Shown in pieces: positions 36,076-46,152 of a stretch of 64,000 nt of DNA (position 1 is the stretch's first letter; each line of letters begins with the position of its first letter). The stretch is from Actinomycetota bacterium (lineage in GTDB: Bacteria > Actinomycetota > Actinomycetes > S36-B12): positions 96,109 through 160,108 of the forward strand of contig JADKGE010000010.1 of the NCBI GenBank assembly GCA_016717115.1, written 5' to 3'. Both the position numbers and the translations under genes were made by a program. The notes below the pieces were generated by a model, which ran no database searches, was not told the origin of the DNA, and saw only the letters and a list, made by a program, of their open reading frames with translations.

Positions 36076-36617
36076 GCGCACCCGCCAGCGACGGTCCCGT
36101 CGTCAACCCGGTGACCCAGAAGGCCGTCGAGGACGCCCTCGCACTCGTGGAGGCATCCGGGCGCCTCGACGAGCAGGCGTCCTGGCATGGCTCGAAACAG
36201 CTCGAGGCCCGTCCCGGCGAGGGTGACCCCCGCGAGCGGGGCACCCCCGTCAACTGGCAGGGCATGCTCGACGACGACTTTGACGACACCTTCGACGCCC
36301 TGTGCGACTTCCTCGTCTGGGCCGTGCCCCGCTGGAACTTCACCACCGAGCAATTCCCCTACAAATGCTGGTGGCAACACCCCGACATCCTCGAGGAGAT
36401 GACCGCCTGGTGGGGACTATGGCAGGCCTACATCCGCAACCCCAACGCCAACATCGCCGACCCCAGCGCCTTCCACGAACGCACCGACACCCTCAAACAC
36501 CGACTCAGCGACACCTACCGCGGACGATGCCGCCACAAGCACGAACCCGCCCCTCCACCGCCCGACGTCGCCATACCCGACCTCGTCGACCCCGGCTCAT
36601 CGGGCAAGGAGCCGTGA
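36072..36617 (+). CDS. DUF4913-family protein
   Basis: 181 residues. The core (about 70-150) has LVWAVPRWNFTTEQFPYKCW, WQHPDILEEMTAWWGLWQAY and a tail with DRTDTLKHRL-like spacing, matching DUF4913, a family almost confined to actinobacterial conjugative elements. The ends are disordered and Pro-rich. It is the last gene of the transfer operon, coupled by ATGA. Molecular function unknown. Confidence 0.75.
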   Translation: MSAPASDGPVVNPVTQKAVEDALALVEASGRLDEQASWHGSKQLEARPGEGDPRERGTPVNWQGMLDDDFDDTFDALCDFLVWAVPRWNFTTEQFPYKCWWQHPDILEEMTAWWGLWQAYIRNPNANIADPSAFHERTDTLKHRLSDTYRGRCRHKHEPAPPPPDVAIPDLVDPGSSGKEP

Positions 36618-36925
36618 CCGGCAAGGTCGCGCGAAATCGGGTCGGCAACTTGACCGCGGACACCATCGCCGCTTCGACCCGCCCTGTCCTCTAGGCCGGG
36701 GTTGAACCCGTCAGCGATCGTTTCCAGCCGCCCGCGAACGGTCGGTGTCCATAGAGTGTGGATACCGGAGTGAGCGCTACACGCAGAGGTCCACTCTCCG
36801 CACGTCGGGGGGACATCGTCTTCTCGCGAATGCTGTTCCGGGTCCAGGGGTGAGGCTCCCTCGTTGCCCAGCCGACGGCGACAGGCCGAGTTGGGAGTGT
36901 CGGTGGCGCATGATGGACTTCCATC
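36618..36925 (+). other. Intergenic leader before the Cap4-STAND-like gene
   Basis: No gene is seen in these 308 bases. They probably hold the promoter of the large gene at 36926, since the transfer operon ends here. I cannot point to a clear -35/-10 pair. Confidence 0.35.
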
Positions 36926-39900
36926 ATGAGCGCGAAGGGCAGCGGCGGCCTGCGCAAGACGCCGGGGGTTCACCGTCGGCTCGGCAGCACGCCGACTGCG
37001 CCCGGCAGCGACAAGGCGCCCATTCCTCCGCAGGCAGCGGACCACCCCACGCCAGCGACCGGCCCCACGGCACCTACTGCCCACTTAGCGGCCGACGCGG
37101 AGACGATCTGGGCCAAAGGGCGCCATGGGGCGGTAGCCGGACGCGGGTTCCACTATCAGGAAGCCATCGGAACCTGGATGTCAGCAACGATGCTGCATGG
37201 TGCGACCTACGAGTTGCTCGTCCCCGAGGGCTCTCACGAGGACTTCACTTGCGAGGGCACCGGTGCCCTCGCCGTGCAGGCGAAGTCGAAGCAAGGACGG
37301 GCCGGCAACTTCCGAGCATCCGAGGTGGCTGGTCAACTCCGCGACTTGCAGGCGCGACGCACGAAACGACCCCACGGCGGGGACACCGTCCTGGTCATCG
37401 AACGCGACATCGACGAATGCCCGCTCCCGGCATCAGACATGCTCGTCGGGGCCTCAGGGCTGACCATCCGCTCGCGATCGCATGCGCCCGCGTGACCTCC
37501 GGGAACGGCCTGCAGGCCGACGCGTTCGACGACATCCGAATACAGGTCGTTGGGTTCGACGAGGCGCGGCGTCGCGCGGCCGAAATCATCGGCGCCCAGT
37601 TCGATGTCGAGTTCGCGATGGCCGAGCGCATCGCCCTGGAGTTCCAGGAACTCGTGCGCGATGCGGCCGACCGCAATGCCGAAGCCAGGTACGTGGACCG
37701 GTCCGCGATTGGCCGTACGGCTCTCGTCGCGACTGCTGAACGCACCAAAGCCGAAACCGACCCGTCGAAACTGACAGCGGCCATCAACTCCGGCGCGTGT
37801 GAACCCGCCGACCTGGACACGCCCACCGACGAGCCCAGGTACTTTGAAGGTCTTCACGCCCAACCCGGGCACGTCGCCGCCGACCTCCCGACGTGGCGGC
37901 CGGACCTAGTCGAAGACGTCCTGACCAACCTGAACACTTCCGGGACCGTCCTCATTAGCGGCCCGTCAGGGGTCGGCAAGTCGACCGTGATGTGGATGTG
38001 CGCTCGCACGGCCCGCCGCGTCACGTGGTTCCGGGTTCATCGCCTCACATTCGCCGACGTCGACGACCTCTGCCGGCTGGCTGAAGGACGGCGCCCAGTC
38101 GAGTCGGCGCCAGTCGGCTTCCTTGTCGACGGCGTCGGCCTGTCCGACGTTGCGGGCTGGGACCAGCTCGTCCGCCGAGTCGCGGCGATGCCGTATGTCT
38201 ATGTGGTCGGCACGGCACGCGTCGAAGACACATTTGAGAGCGTCACACTCACGCAGTGTGCCCGGATCGATGTGAGCCTCGATGAGCAGGTCGCTGAACG
38301 CATCCATCGCAACCTCGTCCAAGCGGGCCTGACGACCCAGGCGCACTGGCGTGAGGCGTACGACCAGGCGAACGGCCTGACGCTCGAGTTCACCCACTAC
38401 CTGACCCGCGGTGAACGGCTCAGTGACGTCCTCACGGCGCAGGTCCGTCGGCTGGTGCGGGACGGCGCCGATGCGGAGATCCAAGTGCTCGCACTCACGA
38501 CCACCGCCCACATGCACGGAGTGCCCCTGCCCATTGAGAGCGCCCGCGGCGCTCTGCGGCTCACCGACAGCGACCTTCGCAGAGCCGTGGCACGCCTCAA
38601 GGACGAGCATTTCGTCGCCGAGGAGTCCGGCGCCCTCTTTGGACTCCACCTTGTTCGTTCCGCGCCTTGTCCGTCGCCGTCCACGCCAATCCGCCACCGA
38701 CATTCGGTGACACGGTCGCACGACTCATCACGCACGTTCCAGCCGCTGACTTGCCGCGCCTGGTCGTCGGCGTCCTCCGGGACCGCGGCGACGTCGACAC
38801 CACCGTTGTCAGCGGGTGCGCGGCCCGGATCCGCGAGGAGGACGCCGGGTCTCCGCTGCTCGCGCCCGTGTTGCACGCGCTCCGGTCGGCCGACTTCCTA
38901 CGGCACGCCCGGCGTTGGGCCCACGTCATACGCGAGGAGAACGTGCCGCCGGCGCACTGGCCACTCACGGTGAACCTGGCGTTCCTCGACAGCGAGCCGA
39001 TCGACGGGTTGCACCCGGCCATCGTCACCGCCGTCACGCGGCTCCACACGCTTGTTGACGAACCGACGCCCCTCCGGAATGAGTTGGTCGAAGACGTCAC
39101 ATCCGCCACGATCGCGGACACCCTTCTTGCGCAGGCGACGCCCGGGCGGATTGCGGCCCTCCTGACGGCCTGCAGCGGCGCACCAGGCTCCCTCATAGAC
39201 GCGCTCGGCGCGCGAACCTGGGCGGGCACTCCGGCCGGAGATGTGCTGGCGAGCTGTTCCGCCGAGGAGTTCGGGAACGTCGCTGGCGTTGGCCAGTCCC
39301 TATCGGAGCAGATTGCAGAGCAGATGGTCGAGGCCGCCGGCGGTGAGGACGAGGTCCTCAGACGCGTGTTCGCGCGGTACCCGCAGATGTACGAGGTCGG
39401 CAGAACCACCGATGCCGAAGGTTCAGTCGCAATGGCGCGACTGGCATACGTCGACGACGAGTTGACCCCCGGGTGCGACTCGGTCGCTGTCGACCTCGCG
39501 CGCCTGCTGCTGCGGTCGATGCCCGGCTGCGCGAACGCCGACATCACCACGACCCGAGCGGGTGACGTCGAGTACGCCATCGGAGACCTGACCTTCGGGG
39601 CCTCGGGCCTTCTCGCCCGAAACGCCATAACCAATCTCCAAGTCGAATGGAACCGGGCGCGCTGCGTGCTCGTCCTTCACGAACTCGGGTTCTCGACCCC
39701 GGGCGAACACGCCGCACGCGTCGCCAGCCTCCTGGCTCAGGCAGCCACCTACTTTGAGCGGCTCCTTATCCTGTGGCTCACAGAACGCGACAGCGTCGGA
39801 ACGTGGGACTGGGACTGGCTGACCAACGAACGACGACGACTCGCGGACGAAGCCGACCAGCTCACCGCACCACAAGATGGCGTACAGCTCTTCCAGGTGG

Positions 39901-41072
39901 CCCTTCCCGGGATGGCCGACCGTATCGAACGGCTCCTCGATATCACCGAGGCGCCATCCGGTCATGTTCCTCCAGACGGCATCGATGGGATGAAGGCAGA
40001 CGACGCCCACAGTGTCGTGTCATCCATCACGCGCAGCACCACGGACATGCTCGCTGAAGGCCGTATCGGGCCCTTACCTCACCATCTCGGGCTGGTCATG
40101 CAGAATCTCGATGACACCGCCGTCGCCGAACGGTGGGAACTCGCTGGCATTGACACACCCCCAACAGAGCTCGAGACGCTGAGGCGCCTCCTGACCGACC
40201 TCGCCGACATCGCCGCCGCCATGTTCAACGCTGTCATCGCCGCCCGCGACGTGAAGCGCGCGGCCCGCTCAGGACCCAACAGCAAGGCCGTTGACCGTGC
40301 CGCTGACGCGTGCAGGACCGCGACGCTGGGGCACTTCCGATCCGTCATCGAACGCCTGAACACCAGCCTCGCGACTGCCGGCGTCCGGGCCCAGGTGATC
40401 GAACGGGCGACCGACCCCCACCAGGGCTACTGGCCGAACGCTGACTTCGCCGTCCTCGTCGCGTGCGGGAGCGTATTGGAGTGGACACAACTCGTCGAAC
40501 CCGCCAGCCAAGCAGTCAGAGACGCACGAGGCGACCACCATCTGCCGTCGACCCTCATCTGTCCCGTCATCAACGGCGTCCGCGAACCCCAACTCGCGGT
40601 GAAGGTCCAGGGCTCCTCGACCTGGCCCCTCAACGACTGCTACTACGACTGGTTTCCCAACGAAAGCCCAAACGACTTGAGTGCTGTGGACCTGCCGAGC
40701 GACGTTCAACATGCGCTCGCCGCAATACTCCGTCGTTCCAGCTTGAACTACCTTGCTACCAAGCGCGACCTAGCCGAGTCATTCGCTGCCGCCTACGACA
40801 GGACGGCCACCATGTTCACCGACGCGCTCAGTCGCGTCCGGAGCTACGGCCAGGACGAAGCCATCGAGGCGATCAGCCAAGGACTGCTCGGCCTGGCCGA
40901 ACAAGTTGACGCCGAAGCAGCCGATGACGGAACGCTCGGCAATCTCGCGTCAGACTACTTTGACTCGCTCGCGTCGAAGGCTTCTCCAACTGCCGAAGCG
41001 GTTGTTGGCTGTCCACTCGTCGCGATCCAGTGGACACATGACGTCGGAACTGCCGTGGACATGGTGGATTAG
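36926..41072 (+). pseudogene. Cap4-type nuclease / STAND-like NTPase (Avs-like defence protein), frameshifted
   Basis: Across two one-base losses (near 37470 and 38655) one protein of about 1,380 residues can be read. The N-terminal domain has RGFHYQEAIGTW, SHEDFTCEG and LAVQAKSKQG, the GxxYQ and D..QxK pattern of DUF4297/Cap4 endonucleases. Next come a P-loop LISGPSGVGKSTVMW, a Walker B VGFLVDGVG and a TARVED segment, then LHLVRS and ALSVAVH around the second shift, and a helical C-terminal region of about 800 residues. This order (nuclease, NTPase, long sensor) resembles Avs proteins, which recognise phage proteins and cleave DNA. It is sited as cargo between conjugation genes and relaxase. 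Confidence 0.7.
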
Positions 41073-41131
41073 GGGCTGCCTCCCGGGCCTAGTTCGGCAT
41101 TCCCTACCTCACCCCCTTGGGGGGCAGCCCC
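41072..41131. terminator. Inverted repeat after the defence gene
   Basis: GGGGCTGCC (41072-41080) and GGCAGCCCC (41123-41131) pair perfectly but enclose 42 bases. They lie between the ends of two convergent genes, where a bidirectional terminator is expected. The large loop lowers confidence. Confidence 0.35.
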
Positions 41132-41264
41132 GTTCTTCCAAAGCAAGATCCGTAGACGTCGGCCGGTGAGTCACCGTCTGCCGTTCCCGCCCGCATTCGC
41201 CCGCCTTCGGTCAGGCGCACTCGGGTAAGTCCCCTTTCCCCATCGTCTGATTGGACTCGGCCAG

Positions 41265-44200
41265 CTACGGCCCCGACAGCCCCGCGCTCCCTACCCACCG
41301 GGGGTTCGAAGTCGGCGTGAATGGCAGTTGCTCGCCGATGACGTCGTGGGCAGTGCGGTCCTCGGTGAAGCCGCCGGCGATCATCCGGTTGGCGATGATG
41401 CTGAGGACGGCGTCGCGTCGGGAGTCGGCGTCAAGGGTGAGGAGTACTTCGAGGTCGGGTCCGTCGGCGATGTCGTTGATGTTGACGACGGCGGTGACGT
41501 GGTCCTCGCTGCGGGTGAACGCGACGTACGCGCTGGACAGGTCCCGGTCTCCGCCGAGGTCGATGGCCAGTGCCTTCAGGGTCTGGCCCTGCAGCTTGTG
41601 GGTGGTGATGGCATAGCCGTGGCGGGCATGGGTGACGGCCTGCTCCACGGTGAGACGGTCGTCGTGCTGTCCGTCGCCGTCCCAGTAGGCCAGGTGGAGT
41701 CCGTCACTGCCGGCGGCGGTGACCAGGGCCCGGGTGCCGTTGTGGAGGTCCCGGCCGGTGCCGTGGCGCTTGATGTTGCGGGTGACCACGACATGGTCAC
41801 CCGCCGCGTAGGTGCGCTGATTGCCGGCGTGCTTGAAGGTGGTGTCCTCGCCGGTGAGCCAGCCCTGCCGGCGAGCCTGGTCGCGAGCGAGGGCGTTGAG
41901 GATGTCGACCTGGTCGTTGCGGTCGGCCTCGAGCCCTGTCAGGCGCATCCGCTCCCCGGGATCGGTGAACCCCCGCGCGTCGGCCAGCCATGCCTGGGTG
42001 AGCATGCGGTTCTTCTCGACCTCGCTGCGGGCGACGTGGAACTGCCCCGCCGCGGCGAGGAGCTGGAGGGCGTCGTGGGCGTTTCCCTCGCGCAGAAACG
42101 CCGCACACTCCCGGCCGGTCGCGGTCTTCTGCCGCAGGTTCTCGGTCAGCTCGACCCCGCCGCGGAAGTCGTGCATCCGGCGCAGCAGCGCGACGGGGCC
42201 GATGGCGTTCAACTGCTTCCAGTCCCCGATCAACGTCACCCCCACGCCGGTGTCGATGGCCCACATCAGGAGCCGGGCCATGTCAGTGGCGGGGAGCATG
42301 GACGCCTCGTCGACGATCAAGTGATCCATCGCGGGGACTTCGTAGGCGGCCCGGATGGACCGCGCCCGCTGCCGGTCACCTTCAGCCCGTGATCCCTCGA
42401 GTTGGGTGAGGCGCAGGCGGGCGCGGTGCTGGTTGTTGGTGGCGAAGTCGATGCGGGCCAGGAGCCGCGCGACGGTACTGCCCTGAATGCGAGCGGCGTC
42501 GATGAGCCCTTGCGTGGCGATGGCTGTGGTCGACACCCCGTATACGGTCTTCCCCGCGCTGCCGAAGGCGTGCCGGACGGCGTCCAGGGCGGTGGTCTTC
42601 CCGCTGCCGGCGGCACCGATGACGATGCTGATCTGGTCGGCTCCGGTGGTGATCTGCTGGATCATCGCCGCCTGGCCGTCCGCGAGGGCGTGGCCGGCCC
42701 CGAGACGCCCGGGGTGGGTGAGCCAGTCGGCGAGGTACCGCTCGGCGTCCACGGGAGCCAGGCGATGGTTGTTGGCTCCGTAGCCGGCGGTGAACGCGCC
42801 GATGGCGGTCTTCTCAGCCTTCAGGACCCGGATCGACGCGTACTCCGCAGCGCCCACTCGACCGCGCCGCGACGGCACGCCGGTCTCCTTGCCGGGCAGG
42901 AACGCGATCCGCTTGACGGCGATCGTGGTGGCGTGGATGCGGGCGTCGTCCCAGTCATGCGGGGCAAACGCGCGGACGGCGGCCTCGATCTGGACGTTCA
43001 GGGCGGCGGCCTTGTGCTCGCACACGTACTCATCGACCACCACCGCCCAGGTCGCATCGTCCCACGCCTCCGGCTGCGTGTAGTCGGGCATGCGCGGGGC
43101 GGCGAAGGCGGTGGCGAGGTCGATGTCGTCCTCGTCGGCGCGGGTCCGCATCAGGGCGGCGATGTCGGCCCAGGGTCGAGTCTGGTCTTCCTTGCGGGAG
43201 GTCACGGCCCGCTTGGCGCGGCCGTCGAGGACCCGCAGCCGGGCCGGGGTGAGGGCGTCGTCCTCGTCCTCGAGCAGGGCCAGTCGCTCGTCGCGGACGT
43301 CGGCGCTGCCCTGGGAGAACAGGGCCCGCACCACAGGGTCGGAGCCGGTGACTTCGTACTGCAGGGTGGTGGTCTCGAACTGCCACCCGGTCACCAGTCC
43401 CCGCCGCAGGGAGAGTGCGCGCAGGTGGCGTTCGAACTCGGCCTGGAACCAGGGGGCGTGGTTGATCAAGTCGCGTCCGCCGTTGGCGATGCCCCGCTCG
43501 ACGCCGTCGACGCAGACCAGCCGGTTGGGGAACATGACGTGCCCGTGCAGGTGCGGGTCCAGGGACCGGGAGTAGGACTCCACGCTGACGGTCGCGGCGT
43601 ACCCGTCGCCGTCGACGAGACGGGTGACCTGCCCGCCGCCCTCGTGCCCGGACCGGCCGTTCCCGATCCGGACCATCAAGGCGTCCGTCGCCGCGACGGT
43701 GCAGTCGTGGATGAGGTCCAGCCACTGCTCACGGGTGCCCTCCGGGGCGAGGAACGCCGCGACGGACAGGGACTTCGGGCACGTCAGGGTCTGCTCGAAC
43801 CCTGCGTTTCCGTAGGGGACGCGGATGGCGTAGCTCTCCTGCACCGCGTCGTGGACGACGACCCCGAGGACCTCGTCGGGCTGCGCGAGGTCCAGCGGCG
43901 CCCCGGGCAGCTTCTCCACCCCGGCATCGGCCAGACGCCTGTAGTGGGCGCCCAGCATGGCGAGGATTCGGTCTCGGTGGAACCGCACCCGAGGTCGGGC
44001 GTGGGTCACTCCTCGGGTCGACGGGCCGCGGTCGTACAGCTCCCAGGCGGCCTCGTTGCCGCGCAGCAGTCCCTCGGCGGTGCCGAACACCACGGTCCCG
44101 CCTCGCAGCCGCGCCGCGGTCCGGGACATGGACAGCCAGGAGGCCTTCTTGCCCACGCTGGTGAACAGGTCGACGGGGTCGATGCCCGCCAGCGCGCAGG

Positions 44201-44567
44201 CCTCGACGATCTCGGTGGCGTAGGGTCTGGCGGCGATCTGGGCGAACGGATTGGGCCGGGTGTTGACCTTGATCCGCATCCCCGTGGCCCGGTCGATCCC
44301 GAACATCGCGTCCCGCACGATCTGCCCATCGGCCGCCGTCAACCGCTGGCCGGGCCGGTAGGCCAGGCGTACCGCGGTGGCCCCGGAGCCGAGGAACCAG
44401 ACCCGGCGGGAGTCCACTGCGCCGTCCCCCAGCCGGTAGTCGACCTGCCTCTCCTGCCACTGCTGCGACGCCGACTTCCCGGCCTGGACACCGGACAGCC
44501 GGTACCCGATCTGAGCCGCCAACGCCGTGCCGTTCTTGAGCTTCTGGACATGCCCGCTACGCGGCAT
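41265..44567 (-). CDS. MobF-family relaxase/helicase (TrwC/TraA type)
   Basis: 1,100 residues from the ATG at 44567, which has GGGGGCGG upstream. The relaxase domain contains TLTCPKSLSVAAFLAP and the metal-binding HLHGH (344-348 counted from an ATG 15 bases earlier). The helicase part has Walker A IGAAGSGKTTALDA, LIVDEASMLP, GDWKQLNAIG and YAITTHKLQGQT. It nicks oriT, stays bound to DNA and unwinds it for transfer. An N-terminal region of about 240 residues precedes the relaxase core, longer than in TrwC. It overlaps the upstream small gene by 11 bases. Confidence 0.93.
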   Translation of the reverse strand: MPRSGHVQKLKNGTALAAQIGYRLSGVQAGKSASQQWQERQVDYRLGDGAVDSRRVWFLGSGATAVRLAYRPGQRLTAADGQIVRDAMFGIDRATGMRIKVNTRPNPFAQIAARPYATEIVEACALAGIDPVDLFTSVGKKASWLSMSRTAARLRGGTVVFGTAEGLLRGNEAAWELYDRGPSTRGVTHARPRVRFHRDRILAMLGAHYRRLADAGVEKLPGAPLDLAQPDEVLGVVVHDAVQESYAIRVPYGNAGFEQTLTCPKSLSVAAFLAPEGTREQWLDLIHDCTVAATDALMVRIGNGRSGHEGGGQVTRLVDGDGYAATVSVESYSRSLDPHLHGHVMFPNRLVCVDGVERGIANGGRDLINHAPWFQAEFERHLRALSLRRGLVTGWQFETTTLQYEVTGSDPVVRALFSQGSADVRDERLALLEDEDDALTPARLRVLDGRAKRAVTSRKEDQTRPWADIAALMRTRADEDDIDLATAFAAPRMPDYTQPEAWDDATWAVVVDEYVCEHKAAALNVQIEAAVRAFAPHDWDDARIHATTIAVKRIAFLPGKETGVPSRRGRVGAAEYASIRVLKAEKTAIGAFTAGYGANNHRLAPVDAERYLADWLTHPGRLGAGHALADGQAAMIQQITTGADQISIVIGAAGSGKTTALDAVRHAFGSAGKTVYGVSTTAIATQGLIDAARIQGSTVARLLARIDFATNNQHRARLRLTQLEGSRAEGDRQRARSIRAAYEVPAMDHLIVDEASMLPATDMARLLMWAIDTGVGVTLIGDWKQLNAIGPVALLRRMHDFRGGVELTENLRQKTATGRECAAFLREGNAHDALQLLAAAGQFHVARSEVEKNRMLTQAWLADARGFTDPGERMRLTGLEADRNDQVDILNALARDQARRQGWLTGEDTTFKHAGNQRTYAAGDHVVVTRNIKRHGTGRDLHNGTRALVTAAGSDGLHLAYWDGDGQHDDRLTVEQAVTHARHGYAITTHKLQGQTLKALAIDLGGDRDLSSAYVAFTRSEDHVTAVVNINDIADGPDLEVLLTLDADSRRDAVLSIIANRMIAGGFTEDRTAHDVIGEQLPFTPTSNPRWVGSAGLSGP

Positions 44568-44874
44568 GACCGCCCCCTGCAACCGCCTGCACGACCGACC
44601 CGAGGTCGGGGTTCGCTTCCCGCACAGGCGAGCCGGCGGCGGCCTGCACCATCGAGATGCCAGCCCGGTTGGTGAATTGCTCCTGGTTCTGGACCTGGTT
44701 CGTGCGGTCGCCGGTCGGGTTCGGGGTGCCTGTGGTCGGAGTCTCGACCTGGTCCTTGGTCCCGGGGCGTGTCGTGGTCGTGACCGTGGTGCTCGTGGTG
44801 GTGTCTGGCGTGGCGTGGTTCGGGGTGTCGTGAGTGGCGGGGTTTCGCGCCGCGCTGCTCGCCGGGTTCGGCAT
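44557..44874 (-). CDS. Thr/Asn-rich small protein upstream of relaxase
   Basis: 105 residues. GGAGGAACG directly precedes the ATG at 44874. The N-terminal half is low complexity (HDTPNHATPDTTTSTTVTTT), the C-terminal part is more ordered (NRAGISMVQAAAGS, GSVVQAVAGGG). Its end overlaps the relaxase start, so they are coupled. A relaxosome accessory role is possible from position only. Confidence 0.55.
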   Translation of the reverse strand: MPNPASSAARNPATHDTPNHATPDTTTSTTVTTTTRPGTKDQVETPTTGTPNPTGDRTNQVQNQEQFTNRAGISMVQAAAGSPVREANPDLGSVVQAVAGGGHAA

Positions 44875-44944
44875 CGTTCCTCCAGGGGTGGTCGGGCCGC
44901 GGAGTGCGGCTCCTGCCCTCACCACGACGCGCACCGATCGGTAC

Positions 44945-45027
44945 CTCGCAAGTTCCCCGAGCCGTGGCGCGCGAACGACCGTGGCGCCGGCGCGGCCGGC
45001 CGGGGGTGTGGTGCCCAAACTTGCGAG
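44945..45027. other. Candidate oriT region: spaced inverted repeat
   Basis: CTCGCAAGTT (44945-44954) and AACTTGCGAG (45018-45027) are a perfect 10-bp inverted repeat, each next to a GAGCCGTGG or GAGCCACGG segment, in the 228-base gap between the divergent relaxase operon and the plus-strand gene at 45103. MobF oriT sites usually sit next to the relaxase gene and contain such repeats. No nic site can be assigned. Confidence 0.4.
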
Positions 45028-45102
45028 CCACGGGGTCCGCTCGGCCCGTAGTCCTAGTGACGGCCCCAAACACGCGGCCGCCCAGGACACCCGGGAGATC
45101 TC

Positions 45103-45393
45103 ATGGGCAACGACTTCCTCACCGCATCGGCCGACGCCGCGCACGGCCTCGAGGTCGCGCGGTCCAAGCACGCACGACTGAAGGAGCAGGCCGATCAGCG
45201 CCTCGCAACCGCGACGGCCCGGCACGCCAAGGACCTCGACGCGGCAGCCGCGGTGGAGGCCGACGCGTGGCGAACGTTGATGGAGGTGCCGGGGATGACC
45301 GTGTCCACCGCCGGCCGGATCGGCGCCGTCGGCCCCACCACGGTCCGCCGCTGGCTCCACGCCTCGACGTTGACGCGGCCATCATGCAGCTGA
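45103..45393 (+). CDS. Small alpha-helical protein with HTH-like C-terminus
   Basis: 96 residues: a charged helical N-terminal part (VARSKHARLKEQADQRLATA) and a C-terminal AGRIGAVGPTTVRRWLHAST resembling a helix-turn-helix. GGGAG precedes the ATG. It is divergent from the relaxase operon across the candidate oriT and overlaps the next start. It could be an oriT- or promoter-binding accessory; no family is recognised. Confidence 0.5.
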   Translation: MGNDFLTASADAAHGLEVARSKHARLKEQADQRLATATARHAKDLDAAAAVEADAWRTLMEVPGMTVSTAGRIGAVGPTTVRRWLHASTLTRPSCS

Positions 45394-46148
45394 CCCCGCG
45401 GTCGCTCGCGATGGCGTGCGCCGCCCTGATGGTCGGGGGAACCACGTTCGGGACCGTCACGACGCTCGCCCCCGCCCTCGGCGGCATCGCCATCGCGCCG
45501 ACGCCCTCGCCCTCGGCGGGCGACCTGGCCGACCTTGGTGACGAGCTCATCACCTACCCGCTCCCGTCGCCGGACGGCACCACGCTGCCTGCAACGTCAA
45601 CGCCGGCGGCAACGGCCAGCCCGGCCGCGACACCGACGTCGACGTCGGTGTCGGCGAATCCAGGTCCGGTCGAGTCGCCCGAGGCGTCCAGCCCGGCCGT
45701 GGCCGCGAACTCAACGACGCCCTCACCGATCCCCACGCCTCGGATGGCGACCTCTCCCACGACGGCAGCTTCGTCACCCAGGAGCGCGCGGCCGCGCCCG
45801 ACACGGTCGCCGTCAACGCGACCGACCCCGAAGGCGGTTCCGCGGTCGGCGGTCGCCGCTGGCACGCCGATGCGAGCAACGTCCACACCTACCCGCCGGG
45901 TGCGGACGACCACGGTCGTCGGGGGGTGGCGGGCGCCGGCCCTGCACCCCGGGGCGAACGTGATCGCGCTCCCACGGCTGTCGTCGGGTGCGCGTACCCA
46001 GGTGACGGTGGCGTGCTCCCCGAGCAGTGCCTGTCAGGTGTCCGGTGACGAGCTGGTGATCGACGCGTCGGCGGTGTCGGTGACGGTCACGTGGTGGGCG
46101 CCGGCCCGCGGCTCCTACCGGGCGTGGGGGACCTCCCGTGGCCTGTAG
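45384..46148 (+). CDS. Exported Pro/Thr/Ser-rich hypothetical protein
   Basis: 254 residues. A signal-like N-terminus (SLAMACAALMVGGTTFGTVT) leads to about 130 residues of Pro/Thr/Ser-rich stalk, then a small folded-looking domain with two Cys (VACSPSSACQVSG) and beta-strand pattern ending SYRAWGTSRGL. It overlaps the previous gene by 10 bases. Surface proteins of this make-up are frequent in actinobacterial conjugative elements; function unknown. Confidence 0.6.
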   Translation: MQLTPRSLAMACAALMVGGTTFGTVTTLAPALGGIAIAPTPSPSAGDLADLGDELITYPLPSPDGTTLPATSTPAATASPAATPTSTSVSANPGPVESPEASSPAVAANSTTPSPIPTPRMATSPTTAASSPRSARPRPTRSPSTRPTPKAVPRSAVAAGTPMRATSTPTRRVRTTTVVGGWRAPALHPGANVIALPRLSSGARTQVTVACSPSSACQVSGDELVIDASAVSVTVTWWAPARGSYRAWGTSRGL

Positions 46149-46152
46149 TCGG

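Noticed and set aside
42402..44675. A 757-codon open frame antisense to the relaxase
   Set aside because: It is a mirror of the GC-rich relaxase reading frame, with low-complexity Gly/Val/Asp composition and no domain; the relaxase motifs on the other strand are unambiguous.
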